DNA of 59,120 nt from a virus, in the IMG/VR virus record IMGVR_UViG_3300023180_000059, positions 1 through 59,120 of that record. One strand, given 5' to 3'. A program made the position numbers and the translations under genes. The notes below the pieces were generated by a model. The model was given only the letters and a program-made list of their open reading frames with translations, ran no database searches and was not told where the DNA came from. Positions 16,442 to 27,528 of the stretch are shown one piece after another (within the stretch, counting starts at the first letter, position 1; the number at the start of each line of letters is the position of its first letter).

Positions 16442-19400
16442 ATGAACGAAGAAATTCTAGAATATCTACGAGGTCAATTTGGTGACGACTACTTTAACAT
16501 TGACACTCAAGAAGCCTTAACCGACTATGAGAACACTGTTCTTCGTAGGGGCATTATGGCTGGTTACGACCTAGGTGAGTTGCGACCCGCCTTGGAAGAA
16601 CTTCGTGTTGAATTAGTAAAAAAAAAAGAAAGTCAACAAGAGGTTTTTCAATCTTCACAAGACCTCTATCAACAAGCAGTCGAAGAGACTGGGTTTTCGA
16701 AATCGGAAGACTCACCATACGCTGGAGGTCTAGGCTATGATTATAGCGGTACTCGAACATTAGAAAAACTTGACGGAAGTGCTGCCGAGCAAAAGGTAGC
16801 CAATGACGAACTAGATGCTTTAGCCAAGGATGTAGAAAACGCTCAATATGATCAGGCATATCAAACATTTAAGTACCTAGGTTATTCCGATGAAAAGGCA
16901 TCTGAATCTGTAGGCAACCTACACAACATGGCTATTGAGCAGGGTCAACCCATAGGTCAGGTAATGAATAACCTTTACCTTATGGATTTCCGTACTGGGT
17001 TTGAGCAGTACAAAGACGATCTCAATGTGGAAAATGCTGATCGTTATAGGACTATCGTTGATTTTGGGGCTGCCTCACAAGAGGCTACGAATGTAGCGTA
17101 TTGGCTAGATAAAGGCGTTGATATCGATGGTGCTTCAGAAGAACTTGGAATATCTATCAAGTCTCATGATGTATTTCATGAGGACTATCTAACCCCAGGA
17201 GAAGACTACTTTTCTTTTTGGCTAATCGATGAAGAGTCCGCACCTGGTGAAAAGACGGGGGTATACAACGACCTCAAAAGATTTTACAATCGTGCTGCGA
17301 TTAGCAAGATGCAGGCAGATATGCTCGACCCTGTCATGCCTTTGTCCGAAGTAGATTTTGAGCGACTTGCATACTACCAAAAGTTGATGCGTGAAAACCA
17401 TCAAGTTGAATGGGACACAGACAACGCATTCCTTGAAGGTGTTGACATTGTTTTATCTAGTGTTGTATCTCCTATCTTCGAATCCGCTGCGGCGATGTGG
17501 GCAGGGGCTGCAACGAACCCACTTACCTATATGGGTGCGCTTACTGGCGCAGGTACTTTTGTTGGTTTTGGTGCAGAGGGTCTTGCTCTTGAATACTCCT
17601 CTAAAGTATTAGAAGTCTTTAGTGAGTTAGGATACGACACAGCAAACCCCGCTCAACTAGCCAAAGCCTTTGAAAACCCAGAGGTCATGAAGGAAGCTCG
17701 TAATAGAGGTTTGGCTAAAGGTATCCCTATCGCTATTGTAGATGCTATTAGTGCAGGTACAGCAAGTGCTGTATACAAAAACATTATCAAGCAAGGGTAT
17801 AGAAGGTTTACCACATATGCCCTCGCAGAAGGTGCGGAAGGTTTAATGGGTGCTGGTGGTGAAGCATTAGGGCAGTTGGTAGAGACTGGGGAAATCTATG
17901 ATGTGAAGGGAATCGCCTTGGAATTCCTAGGTCAAGGTATACAAACCGCTCCTATAAAAGCCTACACTGCTATCAAGAATAAGGATATGAGTCAAGCGGA
18001 AAGAGACTATCTACGCTTTGCCGTCCTTAATCAGGATGCTCACGAACTTACTACCGCTGCGTCTTCAATGAACTTCAACGAAGTACAAGCAATTAATAAA
18101 AAGATTAAAGAGCAAAGACAGGCTGCTCGTAAGGCGAAGAGTAAAGAGGCTCGTGCAACACACCGCCAAAACGCTCGTCAACTTCAACAACAAAAATACG
18201 AGACACTCAATCGTAATCTAGAGACATTACAAAACCTGCCTGAAAACAAGCGTAAGAAAGTTGTAGAACTTACCGAACGCATGAACGACCATGCTATTGA
18301 ACTTAAGCGATTTAAAAAGGGAGACCCCGGTCGCACGGCAGTCATTGAAGAGATAGGTAAGATATATGGTCAAATTAATGACATCGTAAAAGGTCGTAAG
18401 CCTCGTGAGACTCCAATGGGATCAGAGGTTGCTCCTAATGTAAACCCAACTCCAGTAGATGGGGTGACCCCGGTACCGGGCGCACCTACAGTTGAGGAAG
18501 CATCAACTCCAACAATCACAGAACTAGACGGACAACAAGCCGTGGTAAAACTGCCTAGTGGAATCACTCGTGGTTTAGTTACTATTGACGAGGGTGGTAA
18601 GGTTACTATTGAGGATGCAAAAGGAAATGTAACAGAGCTAGGTAATGTTCAAGATATTGGTGAGCAGTCTCTTGAAGAGGCGGGGTTTGGTTCATTCTTG
18701 TCCGAGCTAAATGAAGACGGATCGTTCTCAATCCGTGGAAAACAATACACTGCTCCTCGTGGTAAGAAGTCAGTAAACCTCAATGAGAATGGAGAGGTTG
18801 TTAGTGTTACCCTAAAGGATTCGAAAGGTCGTAACCGAACCTTCCGTGGTGAGGTTGCCCAAGAGATTGCTTACTTATTTAGTCAACCACAATCTAAACA
18901 AGAAGACACTCGTAGTATTGAGGAGATTATTGTTGAGACAAGTGAAGAGGCTAATGGCGGTCCAGCGGTAGAGACAGTAGAAGAGGTTCAAGGACAAGAT
19001 GAAACTGTAACCCCTAGCGATGAGACTCCCCCGATCCCACAACAAGAAAAGCCTGAACTACCGAAGCCGGCATTGTCTTCTCCCGTGCGTACCATTAGCC
19101 CACGCAATGGTATCTCGGAACGAGTTGCTTCAATAGTCAATGGTCTTGTATCGGCATTGAGTGGTAATATTGGTAAGGATGTACGGATGGTCTTTTGGAA
19201 TAATACTGAAGACCTTAATAATGCCTTGGGTCAAAATGGACTAGAAGCATTCTATGATTTTAGAACCAATACTATACACTTAACTATCGATGCTACGGAT
19301 GCAGTGATTCGTGAAGAGTTTGCTCACGCTGGTTTCGGAGGCATCATGTCGGACGACAAGGTTCGTGGAAGACTATACCAAGAGGTAAGAGACCTCGCCA

Positions 19401-22400
19401 AGAAGAACGATGTACTCGGTGTTGATGTAGAGGCTATCGAACAAGCATATAGAGAATGGGGCAAGTCTGTAGGATTAAGCGAGTCTGCTATTGAGGCTAT
19501 GGTGCAAGAAGAGGTGGTCATGAAAGTACTTGCGAGTTACACCACAAACCTCAACCAAATTGATGCTTCGTTGATAGGTAAGATCAGACGAATCATTAAC
19601 AAAGCACTTACCGCAGTAGGTTTCAAGAAACTTACAATCACCGATGATGTTTCTCTTGTTAAACTAGCGGAGACATTCGCTCTTGCTACTCGCCAAGGAA
19701 AGGCTATTAACCAGCGTGTAAGCCAACCTTATAGAACACAGCCTGTAAGCGATGGTGGTCGTGCTAGTATCCTAATGTTAGCGGATGCCCTAGGTCTAGA
19801 TGCAAAGACTATACAACAATTTAAAGGTGGCTATGGAGAGGCATTTAGTTTCAAGGCAGCGGAATTTTTAAAGAGAAGAGAAGTAGGATACGCTACCCAA
19901 GAAGAAGCTCTTGAGGCACTTGGTGAAATAGAAGATGTAAACCTTTTACCTGAAATTGCGAAGGAAGATTTAGAACTCGGAATGAGTGCTATGGCGACCG
20001 AGGTATTCGATGTCGCTAGTCAATCGCTAGAAGATGGTAAGACATACAATATTGAGACATATATTGATTATAGTCAATATAAGTTAGAGACCGATCTTTC
20101 TATAAAAGGCAAGAGACTAGATGGCAGTCCTTCTTCTAGAAACCTTCGACTACCGATAGTTACAGGTGGATTCTTTATGCCTCGTACAGCAGAAGAATAT
20201 GTTGAGGCACAGGAAAAGGGAACTATAAATCGATTCTTCCCTAAAGATACATTTGATAAATTAAACCCTGGGGAACAACTACCTCCAAGATTCTTCGCAT
20301 TAATGCCTGATCGTGGTACTACAGTTAGAAGGTCTACCAATACTGGTGGTGAGGGTCGCCTCGGTGGTACAGATGGAGTAAGAAAGGATCAGTTCCTTGC
20401 CGAAGAAGTATTAGGTTTAAGTTCCGAAATTCATAAAGAGATACTGCTCCAAGGTATCATGCAGTCGCCGATGATTCTTATCGGAGATGACAGTGTGCTT
20501 TTAGGAATCTATGAGAACGGAGACTTATTAGGTCATGTGTACGCTGAAGATATTGAAGCATATTTAGACGGAGACTCAAGTTTACTTCTTGATGAAGATG
20601 TGGTATTTGAAGACATAGTAATGTCCTCTGCTCCGTTGAAAGGTATGCCTATGGAGGCACTTGATATTTACATGAGTGGCGTTGAAGCAATTGAAAACCG
20701 CAACCAAGCGGAGTACCAACAGTTGCTTGTCCAAATGCATCCAGATAATATCGGATGGATACCGGGACTAGGAACATATAACGGCAACATATATAGTGCG
20801 GTGTATGAAGATGCTGTTAGAATTTACCAAGCGGTTTTAGAAAAAGAAAGTAATAATGGAAACATTGATGGTGCTTTAAAAGAGGCTTCAAAGATTGCGA
20901 AACAATCTATTCGAAAATCCTTAATGCCTCTAGGCGACATCTTATATGCTCGTGAGTTATATAAAGATTCATATGGTGTAGAACCTCCACAGGTTGAGTC
21001 TATTGAGGAACTTGCGGGTTTCTTGGATACTAAACGCATGAGTGAGTTTGATGAGGGCATGATAAAAATCATGTTTGATTTGATTGACCTCGAAGCTCCT
21101 ATGATTAGGCTTGATAACATTGCGTTCTTGGACAACAATGAAAACAGTGAAAGCGTTGAACCTTTGCTAGAAGACTTCCAATATAGTGAACGAGTTCGCC
21201 CTCAAAGAAGGACTTCTTTGGTTAACATTGATAGTAGAGAATACAAGGCGTACACTAGAAACTTTGGATCAGATGTTACTTGGTATTTGGAAGGTGGGCG
21301 TGTTCCTCAAACAATGAATGAACTACTTGCGGATGCAGACAACATTGCTGATCCACTAGAGCGCATCAACTACTTGTCGTACATGACGGAACATATTGTC
21401 AACCGAGCCGGAGATATTGATGCCGAGATAGACAACAAACTGTTCCAACAAAAAGTAAAAGAGAAGATCGATTCTTCTCGTGAGGAATTGTTGAGCGGTC
21501 GTGCTGCTTTGAACCAAGAGTCTATCAACAAACTAAAAGAGGGTATTGTCGCTGGTAAGCGTGTAGGTCAAGGCATTGCTTCTAGTCGTGGTGTATCTAC
21601 GGATGTATCCGACATGTCGGCTTCTTCTGTTCGTTCAATACCTGCGGCTAACAGAAATGTTAGACCTATATATGTAGAACATGCTGTAGCGTTGACTAGT
21701 ACAGAACGCCATCCAATAATGGCGGACCAGGAAGTTCCTCCGTTCATCGACAACATGCCTAAAGAGGATTACTCTAGAGAGGGTATGCTAACACTTTATC
21801 ATGGTGGTTATGGTCTAGAGAATATCTCTAACGACCGACCTCTATACATATCTCCAGAGGAGAGTGAAGCGGCAGACTACCAACGCCTTCAAGATGACCA
21901 AGAAAAATCTGATCCTAAACTTGTAAACCCTGTCTACATAGAAGAGTCAAGGGTAGCATCTCAAGACCAAGCACTAGAGGTAGCACGAAGATTGTTCCCA
22001 GAAAAGATGGCGCAGTATGATGCGACTGGAGATGCTATGTTCTTTATGTTGATAGATATAGAAGGGATGGAGGCGAGAGGCTTTTCTTCAGAGGATATTC
22101 CATTTATACTAAATCAGAAAGAGCGTAAGAAATACTTTACGGCTCTTGAGTCGGCAGGTTTTGATGCGGTATCTTTTATGGATCAGCAGGCAGACCAGAC
22201 TAGAAGTCCTAGGGTTGTGGAGAATATGGTAGTTCTAAATCCACAAACGGCTATGGATAATGGCTCTATGAAACTGCAAAGTCAAAAGGAATGGGCGGAT
22301 GGAATCTATGCTACATTTAAAGAGCGTGTGGTTTCTAATCTTCTATACTTGCATGACCTTGCTGATCCAGAGGTTCGTGAGTACATGCGTAGATGGTACG

Positions 22401-25400
22401 ATGGTGCAAACAAGATTGCGAAGGACATGTCTACCAAATATGGTATTAGCGTAGAACAAGCCTCTGGTATTCTTGCTGCCCTATCGCCGGGTGCGGATTG
22501 GTTTATCAATATCCAAAACGCATACAACATCCTAGAGGTTCTTCACAATAACCAAGATTCTACATTTGATGAAACCATGTACAACATGGCTATCGGAAGA
22601 AAACTAGAATCATATAGACAAACTGGTCCAAATAGTTCTTACTACAAGAAGAAGTTCAAGGGTAAAAAGATGACCCCTTCTAAACTCTTAACGAAAGATC
22701 GAGCGGGATTTGATTCTTTCCAGGAGTCTATGGATATTCTTCGTGGCAGAACACTTTCTAGTATGGATGCTTTGGAGAAAGCCAAGTTCATTCGCTACTA
22801 TAGAGAAGTGTATATGCCTTCTACTGTACAAGTGTACAGCCCTGTTGGTGATGACCTAGGAACATACACTACCAAGAGTGGTAAGCCTAGACAAGTTGTG
22901 ACCCAAAGTTTTTCTAACATGGCGAAAGCCGTAACGATGTTTGAGAATAACGACATCGGTATGATTAGCGAACTGCTCGGAGGTAGCCATAAGATTAGAC
23001 ACTTCTACAATAACATCGCAAACCCTGATGCAACGGATGGTGATGTTACTATGGATACTCATGCGGTTGCTGCGGCGGAGCTCATGCCTTATGGTCAATC
23101 AAGCCCAGCCGTAAACGAGAACTTTGGTGGGGCAGGCATCATGTCTTCTTCGGTCAATGGTTTGTCAGGAAACTATTGGGCGTATCTTGATGCATATGTG
23201 GAGGCAGCAAACCAAAGAGGCATCCTTCCTCGTGAGATGCAGTCTATCACTTGGGAAGTGATTCGATTAATGATGCCTTCAACTCTTCGTGATAATACTA
23301 GTAGATCAGATATAGCAGAGATTTATAAAGGTTATGAAGGAGAACCAATTGAAGATGTACAAAATGAAATTAAAAAATACTTCGATGAAAAAGACACCGA
23401 CACAGAAACCCCAAGAGGAACAAATATTAAGCACCCTAGTTGGTACAGACCTTCTAGTAGCGAAGGAGATATTACGCAAGGGGAAACCTCTAACGAAGGA
23501 GACTTGGCTGGAGGAGATTTATCTAGCGGAACAAGTACCGAAGCAGATACACCCGGAAGTCCTAGCAACGATACCGGAAGGGCTGCACTAAAAATGCGTC
23601 AAGCCACGACACAGTTCGTGGACATGCTTAAGGGTGGTGTGCCTCAAGAGGTGGCGTTTGCCGAGACCATCTTGAAGGCGGATAGAAAAGCCAAGAAGGG
23701 TAAACTCAAGCCAACGGATGAGGGATCAGATTTCTTCTACCAACCACAAAGCATCAATGCTACTAGAGAGCAGTTGATGGGGATGAGTACTGCGGAGATT
23801 GTATCAATGCTAGATACCAATGTCTTGCGTGACATTAGCACACAGGCTGGTAAGATAGACTTCTCTACCGATGGTAACATCCTAGTACTTGCTCAAATAG
23901 AATACCTTGAGCGTTTGAGAAAAGCAGGCGACATGAACGGATACCAAACCGAACTCGCTAAACTTACTCAAATGGGAACAACCTTTGGACAACTGCTCCG
24001 ACAATTTGGGGAAATCAAAGGTCGTACTGTAGAGGGCATGGTATCCCTCATTGCAAAAGAATACGAGAGAAAGGGTACGCCTCTAAAAACAGATGCGCTA
24101 GAAACACTTACTCAAGTCGTAGACGAATACATGCAGGCTAAAGATGGATTTGACCAAGCGGTTGATGAGGTCTTCGATACTGATCCGAGTAACTTCGACC
24201 AAATGGATAAGAAGGTTCAAGAGGCTCAAGAGAGATTAGAGAAAGCCATCGCAGGTATTAACGACTTCCAAAAGTTCAATGCGCCTACATGGGGTTCACT
24301 CCTATCTACCATTATGCAGGGTAACCTTCTTACCCTACGCTCTATTACAACGAACGTCATTGCGAACGCCATCACGCTTCCAATGAGATTAGGTGAGCAG
24401 TTGATTGCTGCGCCGATAGAGTTTATGTTGTCAGGAAATAAGCGTGAGATCAGACCATCTTTCGGTGCTATGATTTACGGAGCGCAACGATCTTTCCATG
24501 GTCTTAAAGAAGCGTACAAATCTATCAAGAGCGGTGTTGCCCCTGGTGATTTTGAGTACACGGCGGGATATCAACTACGACCACTAGTTGCTCTTGCTAC
24601 TGTATTTGGTAAGGGAAAAGAAGGACTACCTCAAGAGTTCCATAGTCAAGCAGACTTCATGAACTACAAGGCAAAGAAACTTGTTGAGGGCATCTTTGGT
24701 CTAACGGCAGCATCAAACTTTAAACTACTTGTACTTGGTGACCGACCATTCTATCGTGGTATGGAGGGATATGAGTTGTACCAACAAGGTAGAAAGTTAG
24801 GGTTGTCAGGAGAATCTCTTGCTCAATTCCTTAAGTACCCTACCGAGGAACACTTGAGACTTGCTCGTGAAAAAGGATTGAAGCTCACCTTCCAAGAGAA
24901 TGATTCTACCCTACTGTTTGGTATGGTGAATACCCAACAAGCACAAAACTTCTTTAGCGGTGCAGGTGGTAAAATGATGGAGAGTGATAAACTAATGACA
25001 AGAATGTTTGGTAATGCGGTTCGCTTTATCGTGAAGTCAAATGTTCCTTTCGTTAAGACTCCATTCAATATCCTATCACAGTCATTGGAGTTGACCATGT
25101 TCCCGATCACATTCTTACAAGCATTCTCTAGAGGAATGTCGGCTCGTGATAGATCAGAGAAACTAGCAACCGCCCTCATGGGATACATGTTGTTCTTACT
25201 TGCTCGTAGATTATATGACCAAGGTGCTGCTAGTGGAGCGGTAGATAAGATGAGTCCGAAGTCTCGTAGCGTAGCCTATGAGGTAGAACCTCCGTTCACT
25301 ATCAATGTATCGGCACTAGGTCGTGAGACAGGAGAGCCTTTCCAACCATCTGATCGTAGAGTAGGTTTCGCTAAACTAGGTTTGCCGGGTGCGATACTCG

Positions 25401-26296
25401 CAGCGTATATTGAGGCGTTCAAGATTATCGATAGAAAGCCTAACTTCTCTAGCGAAGAAGAATTGAAAGAGTTTGGTATCGAAGAGCAAAGTCCAGTGAG
25501 TAGTTTCCTTGAGAAGTCAATGGGTATTACCCTAGGTTCTTTGGGTGCATTGTTGGATCAGTCCTTCTTGACCGGTCTAGAAAATGTAACGAAAGTGTTA
25601 CAAAATACGGAGGATGTAAATGTAGTAACCAAGTACTTCGAGCAGTTGTCTCGTGCTATGGTATCCGTTCCTCTTCCTAACTTGTTCACATCATTCTATA
25701 GAGCGGAGCGTGAGTTCTTGCCAGACTATCGTGACAACACTATCGACAAGAGGTTTAAGAATGTATTGTATGACAGAACCTTTGGTACATTTGGTAGAGG
25801 TGATAACCCTGCTCCTATCCGTATCAATGTGTGGGGTGAGAAGATTAATCAAACTCCTCCAGGAACAAACCCTGTCTTCTATGAATTCCTTGACCCTACA
25901 GGCACAAGACTAGCAACGGATGATCCACTTAAGGTTGAACTATACTCTCTATATCGTAGAACAAACGATGAGAATGCACTACCTTCTATACCTAGTATCA
26001 TATTGAACAAGGAACTATTTAGAAACAAGGGATCAGAAAGATATGAGTTCACTACATCCGAAGTAAATGAACTGCTCATGCTACTAGGTCAAGAAAGAAC
26101 TAAAAGTTTACGAGCGGTTGTTGAGTCTGAAGGCTGGGGTAGAATGTCAGATGAATCTCAAATCGCTGTGGTTAAAAAGATAAATAGTCGCTTTAGTAAG
26201 GGCTACCAAAAATTAGATGATGGTAGTTTAAAAGTGTACAAGTGGTATCGCCGTAGACAAGAAATGATAATGCAAAAGAAGAATGAAGCAAATTAA
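16442..26296 (+). CDS. Giant polyvalent internal virion protein
   Basis: 3284 aa, a sixth of the genome. (1) Residues 1-900 are helical with Ala/Gly-rich hydrophobic helices near 350-480 and coiled coil near 530-640. (2) About 946-968 reads IDATDAVIREEFAHAGFGG, a zincin-like helix whose first His is Glu (EEFAH), so probably inactive. (3) About 1780-1941, LTLYHGGYGLENI to ENMVVLNPQTAMDNG, fits the ADP-ribosyltransferase-like domain of polyvalent proteins. (4) About 1945-2040 holds YGISVEQASGILAALSPGAD..W. (5) The C-terminal 900 residues include hydrophobic segments (LFLLARRL) and VPFVKTPFNILSQSLE, as in large polyvalent ejection proteins. It is probably ejected into the host. Domain names are from memory of the families. 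Confidence 0.75.
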   Translation: MNEEILEYLRGQFGDDYFNIDTQEALTDYENTVLRRGIMAGYDLGELRPALEELRVELVKKKESQQEVFQSSQDLYQQAVEETGFSKSEDSPYAGGLGYDYSGTRTLEKLDGSAAEQKVANDELDALAKDVENAQYDQAYQTFKYLGYSDEKASESVGNLHNMAIEQGQPIGQVMNNLYLMDFRTGFEQYKDDLNVENADRYRTIVDFGAASQEATNVAYWLDKGVDIDGASEELGISIKSHDVFHEDYLTPGEDYFSFWLIDEESAPGEKTGVYNDLKRFYNRAAISKMQADMLDPVMPLSEVDFERLAYYQKLMRENHQVEWDTDNAFLEGVDIVLSSVVSPIFESAAAMWAGAATNPLTYMGALTGAGTFVGFGAEGLALEYSSKVLEVFSELGYDTANPAQLAKAFENPEVMKEARNRGLAKGIPIAIVDAISAGTASAVYKNIIKQGYRRFTTYALAEGAEGLMGAGGEALGQLVETGEIYDVKGIALEFLGQGIQTAPIKAYTAIKNKDMSQAERDYLRFAVLNQDAHELTTAASSMNFNEVQAINKKIKEQRQAARKAKSKEARATHRQNARQLQQQKYETLNRNLETLQNLPENKRKKVVELTERMNDHAIELKRFKKGDPGRTAVIEEIGKIYGQINDIVKGRKPRETPMGSEVAPNVNPTPVDGVTPVPGAPTVEEASTPTITELDGQQAVVKLPSGITRGLVTIDEGGKVTIEDAKGNVTELGNVQDIGEQSLEEAGFGSFLSELNEDGSFSIRGKQYTAPRGKKSVNLNENGEVVSVTLKDSKGRNRTFRGEVAQEIAYLFSQPQSKQEDTRSIEEIIVETSEEANGGPAVETVEEVQGQDETVTPSDETPPIPQQEKPELPKPALSSPVRTISPRNGISERVASIVNGLVSALSGNIGKDVRMVFWNNTEDLNNALGQNGLEAFYDFRTNTIHLTIDATDAVIREEFAHAGFGGIMSDDKVRGRLYQEVRDLAKKNDVLGVDVEAIEQAYREWGKSVGLSESAIEAMVQEEVVMKVLASYTTNLNQIDASLIGKIRRIINKALTAVGFKKLTITDDVSLVKLAETFALATRQGKAINQRVSQPYRTQPVSDGGRASILMLADALGLDAKTIQQFKGGYGEAFSFKAAEFLKRREVGYATQEEALEALGEIEDVNLLPEIAKEDLELGMSAMATEVFDVASQSLEDGKTYNIETYIDYSQYKLETDLSIKGKRLDGSPSSRNLRLPIVTGGFFMPRTAEEYVEAQEKGTINRFFPKDTFDKLNPGEQLPPRFFALMPDRGTTVRRSTNTGGEGRLGGTDGVRKDQFLAEEVLGLSSEIHKEILLQGIMQSPMILIGDDSVLLGIYENGDLLGHVYAEDIEAYLDGDSSLLLDEDVVFEDIVMSSAPLKGMPMEALDIYMSGVEAIENRNQAEYQQLLVQMHPDNIGWIPGLGTYNGNIYSAVYEDAVRIYQAVLEKESNNGNIDGALKEASKIAKQSIRKSLMPLGDILYARELYKDSYGVEPPQVESIEELAGFLDTKRMSEFDEGMIKIMFDLIDLEAPMIRLDNIAFLDNNENSESVEPLLEDFQYSERVRPQRRTSLVNIDSREYKAYTRNFGSDVTWYLEGGRVPQTMNELLADADNIADPLERINYLSYMTEHIVNRAGDIDAEIDNKLFQQKVKEKIDSSREELLSGRAALNQESINKLKEGIVAGKRVGQGIASSRGVSTDVSDMSASSVRSIPAANRNVRPIYVEHAVALTSTERHPIMADQEVPPFIDNMPKEDYSREGMLTLYHGGYGLENISNDRPLYISPEESEAADYQRLQDDQEKSDPKLVNPVYIEESRVASQDQALEVARRLFPEKMAQYDATGDAMFFMLIDIEGMEARGFSSEDIPFILNQKERKKYFTALESAGFDAVSFMDQQADQTRSPRVVENMVVLNPQTAMDNGSMKLQSQKEWADGIYATFKERVVSNLLYLHDLADPEVREYMRRWYDGANKIAKDMSTKYGISVEQASGILAALSPGADWFINIQNAYNILEVLHNNQDSTFDETMYNMAIGRKLESYRQTGPNSSYYKKKFKGKKMTPSKLLTKDRAGFDSFQESMDILRGRTLSSMDALEKAKFIRYYREVYMPSTVQVYSPVGDDLGTYTTKSGKPRQVVTQSFSNMAKAVTMFENNDIGMISELLGGSHKIRHFYNNIANPDATDGDVTMDTHAVAAAELMPYGQSSPAVNENFGGAGIMSSSVNGLSGNYWAYLDAYVEAANQRGILPREMQSITWEVIRLMMPSTLRDNTSRSDIAEIYKGYEGEPIEDVQNEIKKYFDEKDTDTETPRGTNIKHPSWYRPSSSEGDITQGETSNEGDLAGGDLSSGTSTEADTPGSPSNDTGRAALKMRQATTQFVDMLKGGVPQEVAFAETILKADRKAKKGKLKPTDEGSDFFYQPQSINATREQLMGMSTAEIVSMLDTNVLRDISTQAGKIDFSTDGNILVLAQIEYLERLRKAGDMNGYQTELAKLTQMGTTFGQLLRQFGEIKGRTVEGMVSLIAKEYERKGTPLKTDALETLTQVVDEYMQAKDGFDQAVDEVFDTDPSNFDQMDKKVQEAQERLEKAIAGINDFQKFNAPTWGSLLSTIMQGNLLTLRSITTNVIANAITLPMRLGEQLIAAPIEFMLSGNKREIRPSFGAMIYGAQRSFHGLKEAYKSIKSGVAPGDFEYTAGYQLRPLVALATVFGKGKEGLPQEFHSQADFMNYKAKKLVEGIFGLTAASNFKLLVLGDRPFYRGMEGYELYQQGRKLGLSGESLAQFLKYPTEEHLRLAREKGLKLTFQENDSTLLFGMVNTQQAQNFFSGAGGKMMESDKLMTRMFGNAVRFIVKSNVPFVKTPFNILSQSLELTMFPITFLQAFSRGMSARDRSEKLATALMGYMLFLLARRLYDQGAASGAVDKMSPKSRSVAYEVEPPFTINVSALGRETGEPFQPSDRRVGFAKLGLPGAILAAYIEAFKIIDRKPNFSSEEELKEFGIEEQSPVSSFLEKSMGITLGSLGALLDQSFLTGLENVTKVLQNTEDVNVVTKYFEQLSRAMVSVPLPNLFTSFYRAEREFLPDYRDNTIDKRFKNVLYDRTFGTFGRGDNPAPIRINVWGEKINQTPPGTNPVFYEFLDPTGTRLATDDPLKVELYSLYRRTNDENALPSIPSIILNKELFRNKGSERYEFTTSEVNELLMLLGQERTKSLRAVVESEGWGRMSDESQIAVVKKINSRFSKGYQKLDDGSLKVYKWYRRRQEMIMQKKNEAN

Positions 26297-26732
26297 AAAC
26301 ACCAAAATTGGTAAGCTCTTAAAAGAGAAAGCACCTCAAGTATTAGATATTGTAGGAGACTTACTCCCTGATCAAGGGGCGTTGGGCGTTGTCAAGAGAT
26401 TGATTGATGACCCTTCCGTTGAAATGAGTGCAGAGGAAAAGCAAGAGTTGAATAACCAAGTGATGGAGATGTACCAACTCGAAGTTGCTGATCGTGATAG
26501 CGCACGGAAACGCCAAGCGGAAATGGTAAAGGCGGGTGCGAAGGACTGGTTGTTCAATGTAACCGGTCTTGTAGGATTGGGAGCGTTCTCTTTCCTTGTT
26601 TGTTCTATCGTATTTTTACATGTACCTGAAGAGAACAAAGAGATATTCATACATCTTATCGGTATCGTTGAAGGTGTGGCTCTATCTATTTTCGGATACT
26701 ACTTTGGATCAGCAATTAAAGAAGACAAATAA
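26283..26732 (+). CDS. Holin of the 3TM/GTA type
   Basis: 149 aa, overlapping the giant gene by 14 bp. The amphipathic N-terminal part contains LLPDQGALGVVKRLIDDPSV and a Glu/Gln-rich helix (EEKQELNNQVMEM...VADRDSARKRQAEMVKAG). Two clear membrane segments follow: VTGLVGLGAFSFLVCSIVFL and a second around IGIVEGVALSIFGYYFG. This layout (REMVKAGAKDW followed by TMs, ending GYYFGSA) matches the 3TM holin family. With the next gene it forms the lysis cassette. Confidence 0.75.
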   Translation: MKQIKNTKIGKLLKEKAPQVLDIVGDLLPDQGALGVVKRLIDDPSVEMSAEEKQELNNQVMEMYQLEVADRDSARKRQAEMVKAGAKDWLFNVTGLVGLGAFSFLVCSIVFLHVPEENKEIFIHLIGIVEGVALSIFGYYFGSAIKEDK

Positions 26733-27199
26733 TGGAACTAGAAGTATTAAGATTTAGTAGCGAAGCGGATAGCACTAACGGGCTATTGTTTGATATCACT
26801 AATGGTGAGCGTAAGTTCCTATGCTATACCCTAGAGGATGAGCATAGAGATGTAAAGGTTATGTCGGAGACTAGAGTACCGGCTGGTACCTATCAAATCA
26901 CCCTGCGTACCACGGGAGGTCATCATGCTAAATACACAAAGAGGTATGGGGAGATGCACAAAGGAATGCTATGGGTTCGTGAAGTGCCTAACTTTAAGTG
27001 GATTCTTATTCACACTGGTAATACTGATGAACACACTGCTGGGTGTCTCCTTGTTGGTGATACTCAAAAAATCAACTTTGGCGAGAGTGATGGATTCGTT
27101 GGTTCTTCTACTGCGGCGTATAAAAGAATCTACCCTCCGATTGCTAAAGCTCTTGAAGAAGGGGAGGAAGTAACGATTACATATATCGACTTCGATTAG
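26732..27199 (+). CDS. DUF5675 protein, candidate endolysin
   Basis: 155 aa, start overlapping the holin stop by one base. The motifs ILIHTGNTDEHTAGCLLVGD (H, then T-A-G-C) and RVPAGTYQITLR fit the DUF5675 family. The family is often found beside holins and has an L,D-transpeptidase-like H...GC arrangement, so a role in peptidoglycan processing is plausible, though unproven. It ends the rightward arm and meets the leftward arm tail-to-tail with a 4-bp overlap. Confidence 0.75.
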   Translation: MELEVLRFSSEADSTNGLLFDITNGERKFLCYTLEDEHRDVKVMSETRVPAGTYQITLRTTGGHHAKYTKRYGEMHKGMLWVREVPNFKWILIHTGNTDEHTAGCLLVGDTQKINFGESDGFVGSSTAAYKRIYPPIAKALEEGEEVTITYIDFD

Positions 27200-27528
27200 T
27201 AACGGAATCCATTGAATCCAAATAAGTGAAGGAAGCTCTCAAACATGTGGGCTAACTTCACATTCTTTGTGGATATAAGAACTCGATATCCCTTGGTATT
27301 CTTACCACGCTTTCGGTGTCTTTGCATCCTCTTGTTAATATGCTTGGTCATCCCAACATAGTGTTCTTTGGGAAGATAGTAGACATGGAAAATCTTTTTA
27401 CGAGTAGTATCGATCTTCCTCTTACACTCTTTGCAATATCTTTGAACGCCTTGCGGTCTTGTATTACTTCTATGGAACTGATCCGTAGGTTTATGTTTTG
27501 TACACCTGCTACATCTATGAAGTTTCAT
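27196..27528 (-). CDS. GIY-YIG nuclease with zinc-ribbon N-terminus
   Basis: 110 aa. Residues 6-36 carry two CxxC pairs (CSRCTKHK...YCKECKRK), a zinc finger. Residues 47-75 read FHVYYLPKEHYVGMTKHINK followed by RMQRHRKRG, the GIY-YIG pattern (YYL...YVGMT...R...H). The length is that of minimal homing-endonuclease-like enzymes. It stands at the end of the leftward arm, where homing nucleases commonly insert. It could act in mobility or in competition between phages. Confidence 0.75.
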   Translation of the reverse strand: MKLHRCSRCTKHKPTDQFHRSNTRPQGVQRYCKECKRKIDTTRKKIFHVYYLPKEHYVGMTKHINKRMQRHRKRGKNTKGYRVLISTKNVKLAHMFESFLHLFGFNGFRY

